Shown here piece after piece: positions 1 to 50,347 of a DNA stretch of 64,000 nt. A program made the translations under genes and the position numbers. Origin of the DNA: Otis tarda (lineage: Eukaryota > Chordata > Aves > Otidiformes > Otididae). Under the pieces are notes generated by a model. That model did no database searches, was not told where the DNA came from, and saw only the letters and a program-made list of their open reading frames with translations. Position 1 is the stretch's first letter. Every line of letters starts with the position of its first letter. The DNA lies in contig CM048553.1 of the NCBI GenBank assembly GCA_026413225.1, positions 23,498,501 through 23,562,500 on the forward strand, given 5' to 3'.

Positions 1-996
1 ATCATTCAACCAAATGTTCTTTTATGTGTGAGATTCTGCTGTCGATAGATGCAGAGTCATCCGTTCATGGTGTACCTAATAATAACATATGTGAAGATCA
101 CAAATTTTCATCTAGAACCACAGTCAGCCACCTATAAAGCCTTTGTCTAACATAAAGCCTTAGAGATTTTTTTGTGGCTTCAAACATTTAAGTATCCTGC
201 TCTGTCAATCACTTGAGCCTGAGTTTTAAAGAGCACCTTAGATATGACAGTTTTTAGCACAGGATCACTATGTTCACAACCTGAAACCCAAAAGATAATC
301 TGAAATAAGAATGCACTACATTTTCTCCAGAAAAAGCACATTTGAGTGAGTTAGAATAGGGACATACAGGTAGATTAAGTGGATTGTATTTGTGGTGCTA
401 AATTGGATGAGCTGCTGGCTCTTGCACCTCACCACAGAAAAGTATTACTAGAAAAAGAAAAAAGCAGTTCCCACTCTTGAAAGTGTTTGGTGTGAAGTAT
501 TAACCCTCAGTATTGAAAGGATGTCCCTTTTTTTCATTATTCAGCCAGCATGAGGTTAAATACTCCTGTAGGTGTGTATAACAGTGAAAACTGGTTTTAT
601 AGATCACTGTTTGGTGTAAGAGAGCCCTTGTTTGTCACTAGGCTGAGCTGGGCATTATAAAAGGCCCGTTAATTCCAAATCTTTGAACTATTTAGAATGG
701 TTCCGTAGTAATTTTTCAAAAATCCCATCTCCCTTTTGTGCGTCTCTCCCTGTGTAGAACCTGCAAGGGATCTTTTTGCAGACTGAGGGAGCTGGTTGAA
801 GAATTAGGCCTAAAATTTAGATTTTACTTTGTTTTCATGTTTGTTTGTGGGTTTTTAAGGAGATAAAATCACCTGGGAGAACCTAAAGTGTGCTAGAACA
901 AGCTATTAGTTATGAAAAAATGCAAGCTATTAGAAAAGGGGGTAAAACTCACCTTTCTTCTATTTGACATATTTGTTCGTTCTGTTAATATACTAG
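1..996 (+). other. ADAM22 intron (5' part cut by the window)
   Basis: AT-rich sequence with no ORF or repeat that I recognise. The exon preceding 997 in the gene is not found here, so it lies left of the window. Confidence 0.7.
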
Positions 997-40665
<39,669 letters not shown>

Positions 40666-43600
40666 CTGCACTGTTTTCCTGGGGTGACATCAGAACTGTT
40701 TACTTCAAATTTTATAGAAACTCAGCATCACTGAGTCATTGCGCACTCATCTGCTCTTCAGACAATTCAAAAGATCAACAGAGATGCCGTGGTCACAGAG
40801 AGAACCTCCTCTCATCTGGAAGGGAAAAAAGCAGTCTTTTTTTTTTCATTCTTTTTTGTTGACAAGTATTTTATGGATTTGATGAACAACCAAAATCATA
40901 ACACTTAACAAGGGACCATTAGCCCGGATGTGACGAGAATATTCCGCATGATGACAGACTTACCTAGAATCCCAACGCGCCAGTCCCACGTAAGAGGGTT
41001 TTTTTTCTCTGGTTTAATGCAGTCCTGAGTCAGACCAGCGTGGAACTGGGACCGCGCCTCCTGGAAAGCCCAGCCAATGTAAACTTGTACGCTGTATGCA
41101 TGAACCTTGTGTTCTTTACTTTCCACATGTAAGGGATAAACAACATACTGTAGTAGAAATTAGCATGCAGGAGTAAGAAATATAAGATTTTTTTTGTGAC
41201 AGGATCTCAAGCTTTGAAAGGCAACTATTGACACAACTGTCAAACAAACAAGGATTATATCTTTTTTTTTTACCTTACATGTTTATAATCTCAGTATACA
41301 GATTGTATATATGTAAACATTTGATAATGTCAAAAATAGCTGTTATACATAAGTGTATTTTGCCAAATGCCTAAAGAAACAGTCACAAGTAACATCATCA
41401 CACTTCAAATTTTATAATATTATGAGCAGACAACTTTGGAAATACAGAAAGTACAGTACTGTAAAACCATGTCTCTCATGTCTCTCAGAAACTGGTGTTT
41501 GACCAAAATCTGTACTATCTTTTCAGTATCTCATACCGTGTTGACAATCTCAGTTGAATGGTAGACTGCAGAAACCAGTACAGCAGCACTGTCTAAAATC
41601 ATCGTAAAAGGAACCAGCCAGGATAGATTGTTCAGTTGAGATGACCGGTGTATCCTCTCCCAGGTGTAATCAAGAATGATTCGGCAGACAACAGAGTCTT
41701 TAAGTAATGTGCAGTCCAAACTGACTGGACATTTGGGAATACTTCTAAGTAGTCAGTTCAGGATGTGGTGATGTGAAGTCCTCCTGGTGAGAGTTGCTGT
41801 GTGTTTTTGATAGAGCATTTCAGACACTTGTGTTAGACAGTGAGGCGTAGCTTATGAGAAGTGTAATGATTTCACCGCACTAGATAACAACAGTGCTGGG
41901 CAAGTGGCTGTTTTCATTGCTGTCTTTTATTTGTTACTGGAATCGCCTTTACCATGCGCTTGAATGCTGTGCTTGCTGCCCCTGAAGCCCCCGTGACAAT
42001 ATTTTGGGGCATTAAACTGAGTACAAGTGAGTTTAGCCTAAAAAAACAGAGTAGGGGATAACAAACCATGGAGATGTTAATCTTATGTATAAGTAGATTG
42101 TTAGATTTCTAACACCTGAGATTTCTAAAGGTTGTTGTAAAACAAATGGTTTTTGATTGGGAATTCTCTGTCAGTAAGAAACTAGACCATATTAAATCAG
42201 TTTATAATTCTCCAGCTTTCCAAAATTGACCAATTATTAGCTTCAGGAAGTATCATTGCAGAATAAAATGCCCGATTCTGTGTGGTGCAGGTGAATACCT
42301 TGCCCAACAGCCGTATGATCAATTAGAGATTATTGTGATGGAAACATCTGCGGTGTTTCCGAATCTTCTACCTCTTTCATGTATTTCCTTTAGTAAGTGA
42401 ACCCAACACTTGCAGCCTTTTAATATATTTTTTTAACTTTTAAGTCTCTTGATAAAGTCAAATATATGTAAGATTAAATGAAGAAATGTTTAAAGATGTC
42501 AGCAACTGTAAAGTATGTAAGATTTTTAGAAACACTATATTTTGTGATTAGGCTGCGTGCTGGATTATGACAAAATATTGACCTTGGAGTTCAAATGATT
42601 TTCCTTCACAGTCGACAGGTTCTGGTAAGTATTTTGGAGAAAGACAAATACGCGTGAGTACAAGTGGATGCAGACAGACCACCTGGAAGGAGCCAGTCAC
42701 TTGTAATTGCTTTAGGAAAAGATTCTGCACTTTTGTGAAGAGTAAATATCTGTCAGCACTGAAGAATATTTTTTGCAAAGATTTACTTTAGAGTGTAGGT
42801 AACTGGATTAAAGATAGCTGGTAGCATATAGCTCATGAAGTTAGGGCCTGAGCCATAATCACTTGAAATCAGTATGTCTCTTATTGATTTCACTGGACTT
42901 CGAGCAGGACCCTCATGCTCACCCACATTAGGACATGATGCTAGCCTCTGTGTTGCTCTGTCGCCTGGAAGCTGTTCTTCCCTCCCATATTAGTGTCTTG
43001 TCTTTAGTAACTGAACTGTTTGTGTGCCTTTTATGATGTTTTGTTTGGATACAAACTGGCATGTAAATTTGAATAATCCTGTTACATTTCTGTGCATATT
43101 TTATGTTTACTCTTCCCTTTCATTTTGCCTTACGGAGAAGCAGCAAGATTTAGCAGACAGAACTGGATATAACATACTGGCTCTTTGTGTAATGTTCACA
43201 GCTTCTTGTTTTGCAAACAAACGGCTCTCCTGACTGTATTTTCAATGTAGGATGTACTCTCAGCTTCTCTCTTGTTTTGGTATAATTCATTTGTAGCATA
43301 TGATGATACAGTTATGTCTGTAGTGTAACAGTCACTTCCACATTTGGAGCTATGTAGTGACTGGAAGTCTAGTTATGAGCACTAAGTTTAAGTTAAATAA
43401 ATATTGACTTTCACTTTGATGGTCTAGAGTGAGAACATCACAGGACTTGAGTTTTTGCAGAATTCTGCAGAGAATTTTGCATCAGGTTGGTAACTTGGAG
43501 ACCTTGTCACTGCACAATGAACTCTGTGAGCCTCCAAAGCCAGTGAAGGTCAAAGAGTGAAGTTATTTGCTTACATTCTGTGGTTTCCTTCTTCTAAAAG

Positions 43601-46600
43601 CTGCCAGATTAACAACCTTGAAGTTTGCAAGTATTTTTATCCACTGCAGTTAGTTACACTGGCAATAGCAATATAAATTGCCGCATAATACCTCATCGAG
43701 TCTAAAATAGAGTACTTGTGTTGTCAATCAGATAGCTCAGTCATTTTGACTCATGCTTTTATTTTGTTTTTATTTTAATAAATGAACTAGTTATTGCCAG
43801 CTATGCAGTAGATGTCTGTTGAAGTAAGGACGTTATCAGTTCTTTCAGTTCTTTTCAAATAGAAGTAGTTGTCCCTATGAGCATAGGACTTGCAGGATGA
43901 ACTATCCTTAAGTTAGTGTTACATATTTCAACGTGGGAGAAGAATCTTGTATAATTTAAAATAAAATTAATATGACTAACTGATGAAGACTGCAAAAAAG
44001 CTTGTATCCAAACAATAATGCTGTACAATGATGCCACAGTTTAATAAGTAAGAACGTACTTGCTAATTCTGGATTTGTTGACATAGGAACTTAAGTAATC
44101 CGTACTGCAGACTTCTGGTGAATATACTCAGTCTCTATACCAGAAATGGTTGTGATTGACAATTTACACGTAGTTTTGTTATATTTAAATAAGTAATTTT
44201 AAGCAGGTTGTTAATTTTATACAACCTATCTTTGCTTAAGTTGTAAACTTAAGTCACTGCTTGCCAGTTATCAGTTATCCGATTTGAATGTGACTTGACT
44301 TTGAAGACAGGTACTTCCAAATGATTTAAGAGTTCCTGATTTATGGGAAATTGAAACTGCTAAGCTGATGTACTCATTAGGTAATTTTGATTGTGCTAAT
44401 GAACAAATGGACCTTTGAGCTATAGCCTGAATTAAAGTCAGAAAGAAATTGTGCCCATAGCTAGTGTACTGAAGTCCTCTTACCTGAGTCCTTGTTGCTG
44501 ATTTCAAATGAATGGAATGGTCTCATCAACAGCAATGTGACAACCATTTTCAAAACCAGAGCTAAGAGTAGGTACATAGACTATTATAGGCATGCATATA
44601 CTACAAATTCTGGCCAAATTTGCAGTCATTTTATTAATTAATTCATTAATGAATAGGATAGGATGTAACGTGAAAGAATGATGAGACTCTGTAGTCCTAC
44701 AGGATAACAAGTTGTTAGGACTTGTTCCGTCATTGAATCCCATATTGCGCTGTTGTAAGCAAAATTATCACACTCTAGCGTAAAACTCAGCAAGCTCCTG
44801 TTCACTTCTCTTCCATCCCCTTTCCACTCCTACCACAAAGCATTTCCATGAATGATCATGACATCCACTAACAACCTCTGGTGTTAGTTGGCCAAGATCA
44901 AAAAGCTACTAAGTAAGTTGGTCACCTTTTCACACAGCGGCCTCGACAAGGTCTTCCCAGTGCTGTTAATAAATTGTTTCCTCCTGCTACAGCGTAGGTG
45001 ATGGAGCCTCGTGTCTCATGTGCAATTTGCACTGGTAAAACCATTTGGTGGCTCAGTCATCCCCTCTAGCATTGTTGAAGGCTAAGTCCATGAACCTAAA
45101 AGTTGTGCTGTGCCCTGTTTCTCTTGCTCCAAGTCTGAAGATCATCCACTTCTTTCCCTAAGTTACTTGAGGATCTGTACCATTAGCAGACTGTTTGGGA
45201 CACTGTTACCAACCACAGTGTGAGGTTATTTACCTAATTTTTAAAGAGCTTGAGCATTCTGGTCTCCTCTGAAGCCAGTTTTTTGTCCAGAATGGATTAT
45301 CCATCAGCCTGCTGAGCTGATGACCCACTACTTGCATGGCTTCCAAACCATATGAGACATCTGCAGTGTGGAATTTGGTCAGATTTCCTGAAGGCAAATG
45401 TGAATAAACTGTACAGCTTGTCATCCCATGACTGCATGGTGTGGTAACGTTCCTGTGTGCACATAACTATTAGCCTAATAGAGCAGGAAAAAATAAAATG
45501 GTGAAACTGAATGTGTAGACATAGTTGCAGTGCAGATAGGACTCAAGTATGATTTCAACAGGAAATTAAGTAATTCCTCCTGTCATCTGCACTAAAAAAC
45601 TCCGTTGACCTGAGCGGATTCCAAGTCAGCTTATGAATAACGTTTCTGGTGCCTATGGATGCTGATGTGAACTAAAGCTTTGGAAGCAGTGGCTTGTACA
45701 CCCAGCAGGTGGTGCCTTGTTCCTCAAGTTTTCCGCAACTATACAGAAAAGCATTGCAACAGTCAACGTTAATACGTCATCTCAGCCAAGGAACCAAACC
45801 AAGCAGTAAAAATAAGTTCAGAACACAGAAAAGTGGTTGGTTGATCACACTTGAAAAGCTTTGTACCCGACTTCAGAATTGGCTCAGCCAGCTAGGACGG
45901 GTGGTTTTAGTTCTCTAAAATCCAGTCTACACCAGTTTCAAACTCACTTTAGCTAAGCCAGCTTTAAACTGTTTAAAACCTTCTGCTATGTAGACAGGCC
46001 ACAAGTGCAATGTAACTCAGAATGAGAGGAGGAACATTGGGGAAAGTAAGCACAAAACAGTTAAAAAGAAACATTTCTAAGGGAGAAGTATAGCTGTCTT
46101 ACACTATTTTTAATTACTAGAATATAAAATGTCAAAGCAACAAGCTTAATTTTTTTTTCCTGTTTCTGTATTCCTCTGAATAAAAAAAATTAAGTTTTGG
46201 TTAAAAAGAAAAAATCTTAACACGAGGCCTTAAGACCTTATATATTCTAACTTTAGCATGGAGAGTCTATTTTTACAACCATGTTAGAAATTCTGTATAT
46301 AGGCCTGACTGTCCTTGTAAGTATAGTGGTGCTAGCAGCTAATCATGCAATAGCGTAAGGCTCTGTATAACAGTAAATGCTGATTTATTTTCATTATTGG
46401 TACAAAGACTCCCGCTCACTGCCTGTGTAAAGACGCTGCATATTTTATGCTTGGAAATACAGTCCAGAGTATACTCAGACTGTGAATATCTAACCTGATT
46501 TTTTCTTTTCTTAAGGGTAAATATATATTACAATACGTAGTGTTTTATATAGAATACAGTACTTATTTTTATTGTTGCATAAATGCAAAATATTTTTTTC

Positions 46601-46795
46601 AGAATAGCAAAGCATTACAGAATTTTTAATCTGCTGGAGAAAACACTATTTACAGTATGACCAGTTCTTTCAGCAAAGCTTTTGGGGTGGTATATACCAA
46701 CTGGGTCTGCCAGCTTCATTTTGTGCTAATGTTTATCTTCAGCATTGCTGTAAAAAAAAAAATAAAATAAAGCTATTTTTTTCACTCATACTAGC
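40666..46795 (+). other. ADAM22: Probable ADAM22 3' UTR and downstream DNA
   Basis: There is no convincing ORF here and the composition is AT-rich throughout. AATAAA motifs occur near 42263, 43397, 43778, 44967, 45493 and 46184, and overlapping copies lie at 46761-46766 and 46766-46771. The last pair is my best guess for a distal poly(A) site, giving a UTR of about 6.1 kb, but nearer sites are possible. A Pumilio-type motif TGTATATA lies at 41304-41311. The extent is inference. Confidence 0.4.
46761..46771 (+). terminator. Candidate distal poly(A) signal for ADAM22
   Basis: Two overlapping AATAAA hexamers (46761-46766 and 46766-46771) follow an A-run and precede a T-rich stretch. This is the last such cluster on the + strand before the presumed SRI 3' UTR. 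Without transcript data the choice among several hexamers is uncertain. Confidence 0.3.
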
Positions 46796-47927
46796 CCTTA
46801 TTGGTAAGTCATTTAGAGAGGCAGGGAGAATGGTGGTTCACCACTGGGCTGGGCTAGTATTAACAAAAACAACCAATATCTGTACCATATTGTTGTCTTT
46901 GGTAGTTAAAATCCTTTAAAGAGCATACCTGATGTAATAGAAACACAAGATTTTGACAAACACCAAAATGAAGCATTGCAATTTACATCTTTCTAGCTTT
47001 GAGTGTGATATTTTTGTCATAAACATTACAGGCATTGGGCTGTTGAAGTGAATGAATCTGGCTTTCACGTAGCTAAACAAAACGTTGCTTTTTATAAAAT
47101 TCCTGCTCACTTTTAATAACAGCATCACAGTATCCACTTCTATGGGAGTATTTAATACAAATGCCTGTGGTTTTCATTGTTACTAACAAACATACTGTAA
47201 CACCAGTAAAGTGAGTTTCAATGACAAAGACTGCTGTGTGTATTTTGTCCTCAGAAGTCTCTAGATTTAGCACTTCCTGTTTTACAGGTCTCTTTAAAAA
47301 AAAACTGTGCTGCATGCATGGGGAAAAAAAAAGGCTAATGGCTAATAACAGAATACAGACGTTGTTTTTCTAGGTTGGACAATGATTCTGTGGGCTTCCC
47401 AATCTTTGTCTTAGGGTTCTACTCTTCTGAAGGCAAATCTAAAATTCCTGTTCCTTAGGTTTGCATGCCTGAGGGAAACCTAGAAAAGTTATCTGCATTC
47501 TAAACTATGCCCAATTGTCTGCGCAAAGGTCAAGAGCAATCACCCCTCTTAGTATCATATAAGCATCCTTCCGCATGTGTGTTCTGGGAAAGAGAAACCC
47601 TTAATTCTGAATTATTCTATCAGTCCCTGTGAATATCACAGATTTCTGAAATGCTTATGGAGAACAAAAAGCAATGCTTTCTTGGGTAAGCTAGATTTTA
47701 TTCCTGGTTCTGAAGCAATTTGTTTTACAGTATTATCCGCTTGTGTTTACAAGAAGATCACTTGAAGAAAACCCTGTTGGTTCACACTTACTCTCACACC
47801 ATTTCACTGTCCAGGAGCTGGTCGGTGCTAAAGCAGTAATTCAGCCTGGGGAAATAAATTAAGAAAGACTTACAGTGTTTGTTATTTGTCCTTTTATTGG
47901 TCTAGGCAACCGTTACACCTCTGATTA

Positions 47928-47985
47928 AAAAAAAAAAAAACAACAAAAAACAAAACCCAACAAAAAAACAAACAAACAAACAAAG
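47928..47985. repeat. A-rich (AAAC)n tract
   Basis: A run of A is followed by CAAACAAACAAACAAAC-type repeats on the + strand. Read on the - strand it is T/G-rich. A similar short (AAAC)n tract lies at about 50165-50182. Both fall in or near the presumed SRI 3' UTR. Confidence 0.75.
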
Positions 47986-49277
47986 ACAAGTATGCAAGGC
48001 AATCTAAGCACATTTTTTTAAGCCAAGCTTTTATTTGTAGGTGCAATTTTACTCTCACATATTCTTTCATGAGTAATTCTCGTGATTTATTGGATAACTT
48101 CATACCTGTATAGGACTGTGGAACTTCTGGGGGGGGTGGTCACAGATCATACTTATATATAAAAATGTTATATTCATTATTGCCTGATGTTTTCTGTCAT
48201 TAGTAGTTTCAGGCCTGTGGTGGATAGAGAATTAGAAGAGCAAAAGCAAAATAAAAGTAGATCAAGGTAAACCAGCTTAGTAAGTGAAGGGGAAAAAAAA
48301 AGCCATGCAAAGGCAGGCAGTCACCACCTCCCACCAGCAGACCAACGCCCAACCAGTCCCCAAGAAACAGCTACTCCCCTGACCCAGATCTATTGCTGGG
48401 CATGACTTTATGTGGCACGGAATATCTCTTTGGTCTATTTGGGCCAGCTGCCCCCACCACATTCCCTCCCCACCTCTAGCCCACCCTCAGCCTACTCACT
48501 GGGGTTGCAGAGCGAGAAACAGAGGAGACATTGATGCCGTGCAAGCACTGCTTAACAACAGCTAAAACACTGGTGCGTTATCAATGTTGTTTTAGTCACA
48601 AACCTAAAATACAGCACCTTACGGGCTGCTATCAAGATAATTAATCGTATCCCAGACAAATCCGGTACAAGACCAGAAACACAATTAAGCAAAAGTATGA
48701 GAGAAATGCTATGTGAGTAAGGAACATTTTGGTAAAGATGTTTCGTCCTTTTTAGGGTGAAATTAACATTGTAAGGATGAATATTGTACTCATGCAAAAC
48801 AGTCTAATCAAAACCCTACAGGAAGAACAGTCTTTGCTTCATACTCTTACTAACTTCATCAGCTGTCAGAAGTTTTGAACTACAGCAGAACTGATACTGG
48901 CTACTTCAGTCAGACAAACCTTTATGGACTTTGGTCATTTTGTTAGAAATGTTTTCTGTAGCATTCCATGTCTGTTTCCCAGCTTTATGTGCAACAAGAC
49001 AGTGTACAGTTATAAGAATGTGGCAGTATAATCATGTCTATGCCTTTAAAATTCATTCTTGAGGGCAAAAAGAGAACTAGCTGCTGAAATGAAACTAGAA
49101 GCAATATTAAAAGGATTCTAAGCAGTAAGTACTAGTTGCTTCTTTAGGTGAGATCAGCCAGCTTTGAATTTATAGCCCAGAAACTAGAGATCTGGATTTT
49201 ACAGTATTCTTAGCAAGCTAGGGTATAAAATAGTATCTTCAAATCCCTTTTCCTACACAATGTCAATCTTCTCCTCC

Positions 49278-49299
49278 AAAAAAAAAAAAAAAAAAAAAA
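49278..49299. repeat. Poly(A) run, 22 nt
   Basis: 22 uninterrupted A on the + strand (T on the SRI sense strand). Similar runs on the same strand occur at 51970-51990, 54973-54990 and 56857-56875, all within SRI. They may be microsatellites or tails of old insertions; no body of an element is visible next to them. Confidence 0.8.
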
Positions 49300-49329
49300 G
49301 AACCTTATCAAACCTAAATCTTAGCTGTT

Positions 49330-49335
49330 TTTATT
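49330..49335 (-). terminator. Candidate poly(A) signal for SRI
   Basis: First AATAAA hexamer downstream of the SRI stop on the - strand, about 990 nt past the stop codon. Further hexamers occur near 48.0-48.1 kb and 47.9 kb and could be used instead. Confidence 0.3.
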
Positions 49336-50320
49336 TCTATTACAAATCAAACCTTTTTTTTTTCCCCCTAAAATATCTCAAGCAAAAGAAGTCTTGCATT
49401 TCTGTACCTGGTTTTGTGTAAATTCTATGGCACTGGTAACTACTGCTGTGACCTGAAATAATAATCTGGCAAAAACTTTTCAAAGTGGGGTTTGGCCCTT
49501 CTATGTTGGTTGGCATATAAAGGCAGGAAAGCTATGTTAGGGTTTAAAGTGGACAAGACAGAAACATTAATTTGCACGCAACTGAAGCTTGGAAGTTGAT
49601 TGTTAAAGGGAAAGTGAATGTATAAACTGACACAGTGTAGTTTTCGTATGTTTAAAAGTGTTTTATATAGTGACACAAACAGAGCAAGAATATTATTGGA
49701 ACTAAAGCCCCCTATACAACAGCACGCTGCTAGATGTTTTGTCACATCCCTGCTTACGAGAAGTTCTAACAGGTAGTCTTATGCTCAGTGCATGGCGTCA
49801 CAGATTTCATCTTGATAATAACTAGCTGTCAAAATAAGCAAACGTACTGATGTTCTAACAGACCAGCGTAAAATGACCACTCCAAAAGCCCTTTCAGTTT
49901 GTACATCTGTCTTATGCTCTTAGAGATGACAGAATATATATCATCTTATGTCATACACGTGACACTGTTTAAGACAGAAAAGTTAAGCTGCACTCCAGGT
50001 TTTAGTGAATCACAGTAAAAAAGTGAACACATTACAGAAAAACTTACTATCTGCATAATTTGAGTTACACATAGTGAACTGCAAGTTTATGAAAATAAAA
50101 ACATATTTCAACACAGGTTGAAAGTTAAAGATGACAGTACATAAGTAGTTTATATTCATTGTCAAAACAAACAAACAAACAAAACGCAAATGTGTAAAGC
50201 AATTCCTTCATAAAATATGCAATTTCCAATATTGAGATACACAATCGTTGGAAGATTTGGCAAAGCAAAACACAAACCGGAATGTTAATCATGATCATCC
50301 ACAGCTTCCTTCCTTTTGAT

Positions 50321-50347
50321 TTAGACACTCATAACACACTGTATGAA
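50321..50347 (-). CDS. SRI: SRI coding exon 8 (C-terminus)
   Basis: 27 nt: FIQCVMSV and a TAA stop. The acceptor is TTTTTTTTCAG. This is the last EF5 helix, part of the dimer interface. Confidence 0.96.
   Translation of the reverse strand, partial: FIQCVMSV

Larger units (their letters stand above)
46796..50320 (-). other. SRI: Probable SRI 3' UTR and the gap between the converging genes
   Basis: There is no recognisable ORF. AATAAA on the - strand (TTTATT on +) occurs at 49330-49335, 48086-48091, 48030-48035 and 47893-47898. The first would give a UTR of about 1 kb, the last about 2.4 kb. An A-rich (AAAC)n tract (about 47928-47985) and a 22-A run (49278-49299) are present. The border with the ADAM22 3' end cannot be placed by eye. 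Confidence 0.35.
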
